The notes under the pieces are model-generated. The model saw nothing but the letters and a program-made list of their open reading frames with translations, had not been told where the DNA came from and did no database searches. Of a DNA stretch of 28,619 bases, positions 1 to 7,014 are shown in pieces; the stretch's first letter is position 1; every line of letters starts with the position of its first letter. Source of the DNA: DATAMF01 sp964472565 (lineage in GTDB: Bacteria; Chloroflexota; Anaerolineae; Aggregatilineales; Aggregatilineaceae); NCBI GenBank assembly GCA_964472565.1, contig CAYYNB010000070.1:1-28619 (forward strand). The letters run 5' to 3'. Position numbers and translations under genes: made by a program.

Positions 1-63
1 TCCAAAATTCGAAATTGACGCGGAAAATTCCAGGCGAAGATCAACAATCTCCGCCATCAAGCG

Positions 64-100
64 AGAAAAGGCAAGCCTTAGATCAAACTTAGGCTTACCT
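64..100 (-). terminator. Rho-independent terminator of the SH3b-LysM gene
   Basis: Just downstream of the TAG at 119-121 on the minus strand, the arms AGGTAAGCCT (100-91) and AGGCTTGCCT (78-69) pair over 10 bp with one G-U pair. They are followed by a T-rich run (CTTTTCTC). This fits an intrinsic terminator. Positions 1-60 hold nothing I can identify. Confidence 0.7.
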
Positions 101-118
101 AAATTTATCGGCGATTCG

Positions 119-868
119 CTACGGGATCAACAGCACCTGTCCCGCATAAATCAGCGTCAGATTATAGATTCCATTCAGCGCCGCGATGTCATACATGCTC
201 ACGCCATACCGCAGCGCAATTCGGAACAAATTCTCACCCGCCTGGACAACATGTGTCCGGTAAGTGGGATAACTCGGGTAACTTGGATAGCTCGGATAAC
301 TCGGTGGCGTGACAACCACACCTTCCACCGGCAGACTGCTGATCGGGTAGCTCGTGAACACATACCCCGCGTTTACCCACCCCTGTACGCCGCTCGCCAG
401 CGCCACTTTCAGCCAGCCATTATCCGCCGTCCGCGCCAGCAGGTTCAGCACCGTTCCGCCGTATACCGAAGTCACCGTCCCATAATACAACCCTGGCCCA
501 CTCCGAATATTCAGCGCGCCCGTGCTGACAGTCGCCGTCGCCGGAGTTGGCACCGTTCCGCCTTCTATCGGCAGGCTGTAAATCGGGTACGCCGTCGCGA
601 TATAGCGCGAGTTCACCCATCCTTGCACGCCCGTCGGCAGGACCACCCGCACCCAGATTCCATCGTTCGCCCGTGCCACCAGCGTCATACTCGATCCGCG
701 ATACAGCGAAATCACCACGCCATACCCGATCCCCGGCCCACTGCGCACATGCAGCGCCCCGGTGTTAACCGTTGCCGTCGGGCTGACCTGCGCCGCCGCC
801 TGTGGAACCTGCGCCAGCAGCAGCACCAGAATCAACGCCACTACGCTGAGATAGTTGCCTTTGTTCAT
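119..868 (-). CDS. Secreted SH3b-SH3b-LysM cell-envelope protein
   Basis: A 249-residue exported protein. Residues 1-27 are a signal peptide (hydrophobic run ALILVLLLA, then QAAAQ). Two bacterial SH3 domains follow at about 32-90 and 111-170, each with the hallmark RSGPG motif and a GVQGWVN motif. A PSY-repeat linker (about 189-203) then leads to a C-terminal LysM domain (about 206-249). LysM domains bind N-acetylglucosamine-containing glycans and SH3b domains often bind peptidoglycan peptides, so the protein probably decorates the wall; no catalytic domain is present. The ATG at 868 is chosen over a GTG 21 nt upstream because AGAAGGAG sits 7 nt before it and the signal peptide starts there. 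The two SH3b domains are near-duplicates. The gene is monocistronic with its own promoter and terminator. Confidence 0.85.
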   Translation of the reverse strand: MNKGNYLSVVALILVLLLAQVPQAAAQVSPTATVNTGALHVRSGPGIGYGVVISLYRGSSMTLVARANDGIWVRVVLPTGVQGWVNSRYIATAYPIYSLPIEGGTVPTPATATVSTGALNIRSGPGLYYGTVTSVYGGTVLNLLARTADNGWLKVALASGVQGWVNAGYVFTSYPISSLPVEGVVVTPPSYPSYPSYPSYPTYRTHVVQAGENLFRIALRYGVSMYDIAALNGIYNLTLIYAGQVLLIP

Positions 869-892
869 GCCCGTACTCCTTCTTACCACTTC

Positions 893-910
893 TGTTCTCA
901 GTGTAGAACA
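893..910. promoter_or_regulatory. Operator-like dyad over the SH3b-LysM promoter
   Basis: A perfect inverted repeat, TGTTCT-N6-AGAACA. Its spacer contains most of the proposed -10 hexamer (900-905) of the downstream SH3b-LysM gene. A repressor bound here would block RNA polymerase. The cognate regulator is unknown. Confidence 0.45.
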
Positions 911-928
911 AATGTCACTTCATCTCAA
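900..928 (-). promoter_or_regulatory. Sigma-70-type promoter of the SH3b-LysM gene
   Basis: On the minus strand, TTGAGA (928-923) is separated by exactly 17 nt from TACACT (905-900). This matches 5/6 and 4/6 of the consensus hexamers. It would start transcription near 893, about 25 nt before the ATG, leaving room for the AAGGAG ribosome binding site. Confidence 0.5.
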
Positions 929-1042
929 GCGTAAGTGGAGCAATAGCAAATCATGCGTAGAGCAACCGTATGCTGCTCGTATATAGCAGCCTGTGCAGTT
1001 TTGGTAACTTCAAAATCGAGGGCAAATTTCCGCTAATCCGGG

Positions 1043-1537
1043 CTAGCCGCCCATCACCTTCCGGTATCGTTCCAGCAGCAGCTCCTGCACCGTGCGAATC
1101 AGTTCCTGCGGCGCAAACGGTTTGACGATATACCGGTCCACGCCCAGCGCCTGAGCGTGTTCCATGCTGGCACGATCACCCCGCGCCGTCACAAACATAT
1201 ACGGCACATCACACGTGTCAGGATTCGCCCGCACCTGATCGAGAATCTCGAACCCATCCATCCGCGGCTTCATAATGTCCGAAATAATCAGCGATACCTG
1301 AACATCCTTGCTCAACCGCAGCGTCTCCCGCGAATCCAGCGTCCCGATTGTCGTCAGCGGATTTTCCTGTTCAAGCACCGTGCGAATCAGCATCAGCATA
1401 TTAAGATCATCATCGCTCACCAGAATCGGATACATCGCCGTCAGCCGGGGCAAATCCGCCACTTGCAGCGGTTGGCCGTAATGCACGAGATCCGCCAGCC
1501 CGAAAGTAGAGCGGTTGGTGCTGCTTATCCTGTTCAT
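1043..1537 (-). CDS. Stand-alone response-regulator receiver protein (third of three)
   Basis: A 164-residue protein consisting of one receiver (REC) domain with no output domain. Acidic residues D42-D44 (SDDD), the phosphoacceptor D87 (LIISDIMKP), T117 (FVTARGD) and K139 (YIVKPF) complete the REC active site. It should therefore accept phosphate from a histidine kinase and signal by protein contact, like CheY or Spo0F. About 20 residues before the domain (GQPLQVADLPRLTAMYPILV) and the tail LLLERYRKV are shared with the two upstream paralogues. The upstream stop TGA overlaps the GAGGAT ribosome binding site, which indicates translational coupling. No histidine kinase lies in the window. Confidence 0.85.
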   Translation of the reverse strand: MNRISSTNRSTFGLADLVHYGQPLQVADLPRLTAMYPILVSDDDLNMLMLIRTVLEQENPLTTIGTLDSRETLRLSKDVQVSLIISDIMKPRMDGFEILDQVRANPDTCDVPYMFVTARGDRASMEHAQALGVDRYIVKPFAPQELIRTVQELLLERYRKVMGG

Positions 1538-1546
1538 GCGCTATCC

Positions 1547-2068
1547 TCAGTTACTATTGACCTTCCGGTATCGTTCCAGCAGCAGCCATTGCACTTTTTC
1601 GAACATCTCGCGGGGAGAAATCGGCTTGACCAGATACCCATCTGCACCGAGGCGCTTGGCCTCCCACCGCAGATTATAACTGTTGCACGCCGTCACAAAC
1701 AGAAACGGCACATCGCGCGTGCGAGGATTCGCCCGTATCTGCCGCAATAACTCGATTCCACTCATCATCGGCTTCATAATATCCGAAATAATCAGCGATA
1801 CCGGCACGCTCACGCTTAAGCGCAGGGCGTCCATTGCATCCGTCGTCCCCATCGTATGCAGCAGCGCGATCCGTTCCAAAATGCGCTGGTACAACTCCAC
1901 CAGTTCGCGGTCATCGTCGCTGATCAGAATCGGATACGCCGCCGTCAAGTCTTTCAAATCTCTGATTTGCAGCGGTTGGCTGTACACAAATTTCATAAAT
2001 GGTATCGGGACACATGCCCCCAAATGGGTCACGCCTATCCACCGGAGCATTTCCCTGCGTGTGATCAT
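1547..2068 (-). CDS. Stand-alone response-regulator receiver protein (second of three)
   Basis: A 173-residue single-domain receiver protein. Visible active-site residues are D51-D53 (SDDD), phosphoacceptor D96 (SLIISDIMKP), T126 (FLFVTAC) and K148 (YLVKPI). The N-terminal 45 residues include YSQPLQIRDLKDLTAAYPIL, a segment conserved in both neighbours. The C-terminus ends in LLLERYRKVNSN. There is no DNA-binding or enzymatic output domain. The start is separated by 4 nt from the stop of the upstream paralogue and has only a weak ribosome binding site, so translation is probably coupled. It is the middle member of a tandem three-gene family. Confidence 0.85.
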   Translation of the reverse strand: MITRREMLRWIGVTHLGACVPIPFMKFVYSQPLQIRDLKDLTAAYPILISDDDRELVELYQRILERIALLHTMGTTDAMDALRLSVSVPVSLIISDIMKPMMSGIELLRQIRANPRTRDVPFLFVTACNSYNLRWEAKRLGADGYLVKPISPREMFEKVQWLLLERYRKVNSN

Positions 2069-2072
2069 CGAC

Positions 2073-2594
2073 CTAACTCGCTGTCACCTTGCAATAATGA
2101 TCCATCAGCAGGTGTCGGACCGTCTCCATAAATTCATCCCGTGCTACCGGCTTGTCCATACACCGGGCCGCGCCCAACCGCCGCGCCTCGACCCGGTAAT
2201 CTTCATTCAGACACGCCGACACCACCAGAAACGGCACGTTCCGCATCTTCGGATTCGCCCGCACCCGTTCCAGCAGTTCCAGCCCATGCATTTCCGGCTT
2301 CATCAAGTCCGACACAATCAGCGATACCGGAATCTCCTCACACCACCGCAGCGCCTCATACGCGCTGATCGTCCCAATCGCGTGCATCATCCCGAACCGC
2401 TGTATCCCAAAGCGGTACATCAGCACCATCTCGGCGCTGTCATCCGTCACCAGAATCGGATGCCCCGCCGTGAACTCCGCCAAATCACTCTCGCGCAGCG
2501 GCTGGCTGTAACGCGGCACAGCCCCCTGCACCGCCACGAAACTGTATAGACTGCCTGTCCCCATCCATCGCCGCATCACCCGACACGCGATCAA
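2073..2594 (-). CDS. Stand-alone response-regulator receiver protein (first of three)
   Basis: Read from a TTG at 2594 this is a 173-residue receiver protein, exactly the length of its neighbour and alignable to it without gaps at the active site. Key residues are D51-D52 (TDDS), phosphoacceptor D96 (SLIVSDLMKP), S126 in place of Thr, and K148 (MDKPV). The TTG is preferred because AAAGGTGG lies 7 nt upstream and the paralogue's start aligns there. The longest open frame begins at 2651, but that ATG is only about 6 nt from a -10 element. It is the most diverged of the three: the third acidic residue is lost and the tail reads LLMDHYCKV. First gene of the operon. Confidence 0.8.
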   Translation of the reverse strand: MIACRVMRRWMGTGSLYSFVAVQGAVPRYSQPLRESDLAEFTAGHPILVTDDSAEMVLMYRFGIQRFGMMHAIGTISAYEALRWCEEIPVSLIVSDLMKPEMHGLELLERVRANPKMRNVPFLVVSACLNEDYRVEARRLGAARCMDKPVARDEFMETVRHLLMDHYCKVTAS

Positions 2595-2656
2595 CTCACC
2601 GCCACCTTTCGATACCACTCCTAGCGCCATCTCTCGAACTCGTCTTGACATTCTTC

Positions 2657-2685
2657 ATTCTATGTTCTCTTGAGGCCAAACGCAA
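2657..2685 (-). promoter_or_regulatory. Candidate promoter of the receiver-protein operon
   Basis: On the minus strand, TTGCGT (2685-2680) is followed by 17 nt and TAGAAT (2662-2657). The -10 matches 5/6; the -35 is weak at 3/6. It lies between the uvrA terminator and the receiver operon, as expected for an independent unit. Confidence 0.4.
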
Positions 2686-2693
2686 TTACCCAA

Positions 2694-2724
2694 CAAAAAA
2701 AGAGAGGCCAAACGCGCCTCTCTC
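2694..2724 (-). terminator. Rho-independent terminator of uvrA
   Basis: On the minus strand, AGAGAGGC (2723-2716) pairs perfectly with GCCTCTCT (2708-2701) around a 7-nt loop. A run of at least 7 T follows immediately (2701-2695). It is placed 29 nt after the uvrA stop. Confidence 0.9.
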
Positions 2725-2752
2725 AACTAAAAACCATCAAGCCACGACAGCG

Positions 2753-5656
2753 CTACACACACGCCGCCTGTTCCAGGTATGTTGCCAGAAACTGCCCGGT
2801 GAAACTCTCCTTCACCAGCGCGACTTCTTCCGGTGTGCCTTCCGCCAGCACATACCCGCCCTCGTCGCCGCCTTCCGGCCCCATATCGATCAGATGATCC
2901 GCCACTTTGATGATGTCCGGATTGTGCTCGATGATCAGCACGCTGTTGCCCATATCCACCAGCGATTGCAGCACTTCGATCAGTTTCGCCACGTCCGCCG
3001 TATGCAGTCCTGTCGAAGGTTCATCCAGCACATACAGCGTTTGTCCTGTCGCCCGCTTGCTCAGTTCACGGCTCAACTTGACACGCTGCGCCTCCCCGCC
3101 CGATAGGGTCGTCGCCGGTTGCCCGATTCGGATATAACCGAGGCCCACCGCCGCCAGCGTTTCCAGCTTGTTACGGATCGTCGGAATGCTGGTGAAAAAG
3201 TCCAGTCCTTCGCTCACCGTCATATCGAGCAGTTCCGCGATGCTCTTGCCCTTATACTTCACTTGCAGCGTCTCGTGGTTATACCGCGCCCCGTGACACA
3301 CCTCGCACGGGACATAAATGTCCGGCAGAAACTGCATTTCGATCTTCAACTGCCCTTCCCCCTGGCAGTTCTCGCACCGTCCGCCCTTCACATTAAAGCT
3401 GAACCGTCCCGGCGTATACCCGCGAATCTTGCTCTCCGGCAGTTCCGCGAACAGATCGCGCATCGCGTCGAACATCTTCGTATACGTTCCAGGGTTGCTG
3501 CGCGGCGTCCGTCCAATCGGAGATTGATCGATATGGATCACCTTGTCGATATGTTCCAGCCCATCGATCCGGGCCGTCAGTCCGGGACGATGGTTCGATG
3601 CCCTGATCTCCAGCGCCAGCCGCGTATACAGCTCTTCGATCTTTAGCGTGGCCTTGCGCGAGCCGCTGACTCCGGTAATCACCACCAGCTTGCCCAGCGG
3701 CACTTCGACATCGATGTTTTTCAGGTTGTTATCGCGCGCCCCGCGCACCACCAGCGACTTACCGTTTCCGGCGCGGCGCTTCGGCGGCGTCGGGATGCAC
3801 TGCCGCCCCGACAGATACGCCCCGGTCAGGCTGTTCGGGTTCTCCATAATCTGCTGCGGCGTGCCTTCGGCCACAATATACCCGCCGTGTTCGCCCGCGC
3901 CCGGCCCCATATCCACAATCCAATCCGCCGCCAGCATCGTCTCATGATCGTGTTCCACCACCAGCAGCGTGTTTCCCAGGTCGCGCATATTTTTCAGCGC
4001 ATGGATCAGCCGCTCGTTATCGCGCTGGTGCAGTCCGATGCTCGGCTCGTCTAACACATACAGCACGCCTGTGAGCTGGCTCCCGATCTGCGTCGCCAAC
4101 CGGATGCGCTGCGCTTCTCCACCCGACAGGGTGCCCGCCGCACGTCCCAGCGTCAGATAGTCCAGTCCGACGTTGACCATAAACTGCGCCCGTTCTTCGA
4201 TCTCTTTGAGAATCTGCGCGGCAATCGTCCGATCCCGTTCCGAGAGCTGGGCGTATCCGTTGACATGTTGGCTTGTTCCGCGCAGCCCCTGCACCCAGCG
4301 CAGCAGGTCTTTAATCGGCATGGTGGTCACGTGATGAATCGGCTTATCCGCCACTGTCACCGCGAGCGCTTCAGGCCGCAGCCGGTTTCCCTGGCACATC
4401 TCGCAGTGCCGCTCGCTCATATACTCTTCGTACTTCTGCCGCATATAATCCGACTGCGTTTCCCGGTAGCGCCGCGCCACGCTGCTCAGTACACCTTCAA
4501 ACTGTGTATTGAACGAAAAACTGCTGCCATCCTCGCGCTGATGCTGAACCTTGATCTTCTTATCCGTCCCGTACAACAGCAGTTCTTGCTGCTTCGGCGT
4601 TAATTCCTTCCACGGCACATCCGCCGGGATCCCGAAGCTCGTACACGCCTGCATCAGAATAGTCTTCGTCCAGCTTTCGCCGCTGGTCGGTTCCCACGGC
4701 ACCAGTGCCCCATCCCGCACCGACAGATTTTTATTCGGCACAATCAAATCAGGATCGAACTCCCGTTTGATGCCCAGTCCCTGGCATTCCGGGCACGCGC
4801 CGTGTGGGGTGTTGAACGAAAACGTGCGCGGTTCGATCTCCGGCAGGCTCACATGCCCATACACACACGCTAGGTGCTCGCTGAACAGGTGATCCACCGG
4901 CTTCTCGGCGTCGGTAATGTCGTTGATCACCACGATCCCGCCGCCCATCTCCATGGCCGTTTCCACCGAATCAGTCAGCCGGGTTCGTGCCGCCGCCGCT
5001 TCTTCCCCATTCGCATCCTCGAAGTGCCGCACGATCAGGCGGTCCACCACCACTTCAATCGTGTGCTGCTTATACCGTTCGAGTTCGATCTCTTCCGTCA
5101 CATCGCGCACGACGCCGTTAACCCGCACCCGCACAAATCCGGCCTGCTGGATGTCTTCAAAAACCTTCTCGTGCCGCCCCTTCCGATCCTTGATCACTGG
5201 AGCCAGCACTTGAATCCGTGTACTTTCCGGCCAGCTCATAATCGCTTCCACAATCTGCTGTGCCGACTGCGCCACAACCTTCTCCCCGCACACCGGGCAG
5301 TGCGGAATCCCGATGCGCGCGTACAACAGGCGCAAATAGTCGTAAATTTCGGTGACAGTCCCCACCGTCGAGCGCGGGTTGTTGCTCACACTCTTCTGAT
5401 CAATCGAGATCGACGGCGACAACCCCTCGATCTGATCGACATCCGGCTTATCCATCTGTCCCAAAAACTGCCGCGCATAGGCCGACAGCGATTCCACATA
5501 CCGCCGCTGCCCTTCCGCAAAAATGGTATCGAACGCTAAAGAGCTTTTCCCGCTGCCGCTCAGCCCTGTGATCACTACCAGCTTATCACGGGGAATAACG
5601 ACATCAATGTTCTTCAGATTATGTTCGCGCGCGCCGCGCACAACGATCTGGTTCAT
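2753..5656 (-). CDS. uvrA: UvrABC nucleotide-excision repair protein UvrA
   Basis: Damage-recognition ATPase of nucleotide excision repair: a UvrA dimer loads UvrB on damaged DNA. Length (967 aa) and order are standard. Walker A1 is GLSGSGKSSL at 31-40. The first zinc module has C264, G267-H268 in place of the second Cys, then C288 and C291. The first ABC signature LSGGEAQRIRL and Walker B LYVLDEPSIGLHQ follow, then the second nucleotide-binding half with CENC...CEVC zinc finger, LSGGEAQRVKL and LYVLDEPSTGLHT. The second Walker A at 662-670 reads GVSGSRKAT instead of the usual GVSGSGKST: G667 is Arg and S669 is Ala, with K668 kept. The start ATG follows AAGAGGT. A LexA-type box lies about 100 bp upstream and a strong terminator follows. 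Confidence 0.97.
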   Translation of the reverse strand: MNQIVVRGAREHNLKNIDVVIPRDKLVVITGLSGSGKSSLAFDTIFAEGQRRYVESLSAYARQFLGQMDKPDVDQIEGLSPSISIDQKSVSNNPRSTVGTVTEIYDYLRLLYARIGIPHCPVCGEKVVAQSAQQIVEAIMSWPESTRIQVLAPVIKDRKGRHEKVFEDIQQAGFVRVRVNGVVRDVTEEIELERYKQHTIEVVVDRLIVRHFEDANGEEAAAARTRLTDSVETAMEMGGGIVVINDITDAEKPVDHLFSEHLACVYGHVSLPEIEPRTFSFNTPHGACPECQGLGIKREFDPDLIVPNKNLSVRDGALVPWEPTSGESWTKTILMQACTSFGIPADVPWKELTPKQQELLLYGTDKKIKVQHQREDGSSFSFNTQFEGVLSSVARRYRETQSDYMRQKYEEYMSERHCEMCQGNRLRPEALAVTVADKPIHHVTTMPIKDLLRWVQGLRGTSQHVNGYAQLSERDRTIAAQILKEIEERAQFMVNVGLDYLTLGRAAGTLSGGEAQRIRLATQIGSQLTGVLYVLDEPSIGLHQRDNERLIHALKNMRDLGNTLLVVEHDHETMLAADWIVDMGPGAGEHGGYIVAEGTPQQIMENPNSLTGAYLSGRQCIPTPPKRRAGNGKSLVVRGARDNNLKNIDVEVPLGKLVVITGVSGSRKATLKIEELYTRLALEIRASNHRPGLTARIDGLEHIDKVIHIDQSPIGRTPRSNPGTYTKMFDAMRDLFAELPESKIRGYTPGRFSFNVKGGRCENCQGEGQLKIEMQFLPDIYVPCEVCHGARYNHETLQVKYKGKSIAELLDMTVSEGLDFFTSIPTIRNKLETLAAVGLGYIRIGQPATTLSGGEAQRVKLSRELSKRATGQTLYVLDEPSTGLHTADVAKLIEVLQSLVDMGNSVLIIEHNPDIIKVADHLIDMGPEGGDEGGYVLAEGTPEEVALVKESFTGQFLATYLEQAACV

Positions 5657-5752
5657 TGAGTACCTCTTATCTAGCCATCATGCTGTACAAACAACCGGAA
5701 TCAGGCGACAAGCGCCGAGGTGAAACGAGGCTGAGTCGAACGTATGGTTCAG

Positions 5753-5764
5753 GAACGCCTGTTC
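5753..5764. promoter_or_regulatory. LexA-type SOS box upstream of uvrA
   Basis: GAAC-GCCT-GTTC is an exact match to the GAAC-N4-GTTC core of the LexA/DinR box known from Gram-positive bacteria. It is located 97-108 bp upstream of the uvrA start. A second near-match, GAAC-N5-GTTC, lies next to it at 5738-5750. uvrA is a classical SOS gene, which supports the call. The rest of the 331-bp gap 5657-5987 contains no gene I can support. Confidence 0.6.
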
Positions 5765-5926
5765 TAAGTGTAATCCGCTGCCCTGCCCCTGTCAATGATC
5801 GTTTCCAGGTTCCTATTTCCTATTAATGCTCTGGATTAAAAACAGTCTCCCGGAGCCAGGGCAAACGATGAGTCTAACCAATTTTGGGGATCAAATCAAG
5901 GTTCGAATGCTGTTACACCCTACCAC

Positions 5927-5957
5927 ATCGATCCTGACACCTTCTGTCAGGATCGAT
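5927..5957. repeat. Perfect 13-bp stem hairpin between the hydrolase gene and the uvrA upstream region
   Basis: ATCGATCCTGACA (5927-5939) and TGTCAGGATCGAT (5945-5957) are perfectly complementary around a 5-nt loop. It lies 31 bp beyond the stop of the hydrolase gene. No T-tract follows on either strand, so it may be a U-less terminator, an mRNA 3' stabiliser or a protein-binding dyad. Its right edge carries CGATTCACGAAT, the core of a dispersed palindrome found near 28462. Confidence 0.6.
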
Positions 5958-5987
5958 TCACGAATTATTCCGTCAACCGGACGCTTT

Positions 5988-6638
5988 TTAGGGGAGCGTC
6001 GCGTGTTGCAGCATCCACTCATACAGCTCTTTATTTGCATACGTCACCGTCCACGCATCGTGCTTCAAGTCAGGATAAATCGTCATGCGTGGATCCCCGC
6101 CGCAGGCTTTCAGCGCCTCCACCATGCTGATCGTCTCGTTTACCCCAACTACGTCATCTTCTGCCCCATGAAACGCCCAGATCGGCGTGTCTTTCAGGCG
6201 GCACACCTGATCATTAATCGTATCATACCAGGGCCACCCGCCGCAGATCGGCACCACAGCGGCAAATGTGCGCGGTTCCTCCATCGCCAACTGCCAGCTT
6301 CCATACGCCCCCATGCTGATCCCGGTCAGATACACCCGGCGCGGGTCGATTTTGTATTCGCGTTGAGTGCGGCGCAGCAGTTGTTTCACCGGTTCCAGGT
6401 GGCTCGTCCACCAGACACCCTGCGGGCACTGTGGCGCAATGACCACAAACGGCAGATCGTCCGTTTCTAACATTTTCGGCAGCGGTTGGTCCAACAGTTT
6501 GACCGGATCATCGCCGCGTTCGCCCGCCCCATGCAAAAACAGCATCAGCGGCCATTTGTCCAGTTTGTCATAGTTGGGCGGCAGATACAGCAGCGCTTGC
6601 AGCCCTGATTCCTGATCTCGCACCAGCGTTTGTTTCAT
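5988..6638 (-). CDS. Alpha/beta-hydrolase, predicted esterase/peptidase (COG4099-like)
   Basis: A 216-residue cytoplasmic serine hydrolase without signal peptide. Numbered from the ATG at 6638, the oxyanion-hole motif FLHGAGERGDD includes H36. The nucleophile elbow GISMG places Ser at 108, the acid is D161 or D162 in FHGAEDDVVGV, and the catalytic His is 194 in DLKHDAW. The layout matches the dienelactone-hydrolase/phospholipase-carboxylesterase group; the natural substrate cannot be read from the sequence. The open frame extends upstream to 6740, but that would overlap the preceding gene. Two in-frame ATGs (6647, 6638) follow TAGGGGG; the second has better ribosome-binding-site spacing. It is the last gene of the run with the small unknown protein and the redoxin. 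Confidence 0.8.
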   Translation of the reverse strand: MKQTLVRDQESGLQALLYLPPNYDKLDKWPLMLFLHGAGERGDDPVKLLDQPLPKMLETDDLPFVVIAPQCPQGVWWTSHLEPVKQLLRRTQREYKIDPRRVYLTGISMGAYGSWQLAMEEPRTFAAVVPICGGWPWYDTINDQVCRLKDTPIWAFHGAEDDVVGVNETISMVEALKACGGDPRMTIYPDLKHDAWTVTYANKELYEWMLQHATLP

Positions 6639-6651
6639 CGGTTTCATCCCC

Positions 6652-7002
6652 CTAATCGAAACTGAGCGGCCAGTCTGCCTGTTCCAGCGGCAGCCCGCGC
6701 CCCAGCGCCCAGGCCACCACCGCCTCATTTTCGACCACATCGCTGACCATGAACACCTGCTCGCTAAAAATCAGGACGGTCCGTTTCATCTTCGGAAACT
6801 GCACATCAATATAGTTACAGGGCGCGTTCAGATGTGGGCGGCAGATGTCCGCAAAAATTTCTAATCCATCAAAGGGCACCTTCACCCGGATATGCTCGTT
6901 TTCGGCTTCCCGCTCAAACTCAAACCCCGCCGCGTCCAATTCGGCCTTGAGTCCGTCGTAATCATCCATGGTCCAATCTAAAATAAACGCATTAAAGTTC
7001 AT
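6652..7002 (-). CDS. Conserved-looking small protein of unknown function
   Basis: A 116-residue, acidic, soluble protein with no signal peptide or membrane segment. I do not recognise the family. It alternates helix-like (DDYDGLKAELDAAGFEFE) and strand-like stretches (HIRVKVPF, YIDVQFP, TVLIFSEQVFMVSDV), which suggests a small alpha/beta fold. Translation starts at an ATG with an excellent AAAGGAGG site. That site overlaps the TAA of the upstream redoxin gene (12-nt gap), so the two are translationally coupled. The stop is 4-13 nt before the hydrolase start. The context links it to the redoxin and hydrolase, but no job can be assigned. Confidence 0.75.
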   Translation of the reverse strand: MNFNAFILDWTMDDYDGLKAELDAAGFEFEREAENEHIRVKVPFDGLEIFADICRPHLNAPCNYIDVQFPKMKRTVLIFSEQVFMVSDVVENEAVVAWALGRGLPLEQADWPLSFD

Positions 7003-7014
7003 TTCGCACCTCCT

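Noticed and set aside
2630..2651. ATG starts at 2651 and 2630 for the first receiver gene
   Set aside because: They lie just after the -10 element and lack spaced ribosome binding sites; the TTG at 2594 fits the paralogue length and has AAAGGTGG.
4856..4867. UvrA first zinc module lacking its second Cys (CVYGH)
   Set aside because: To my knowledge UvrA proteins outside Proteobacteria often vary at this pair, so it is not evidence of a defect.
5927..5957. Hairpin as an ordinary Rho-independent terminator
   Set aside because: The stem is strong but no T-tract follows on either strand, so it is listed as a hairpin of unknown role.
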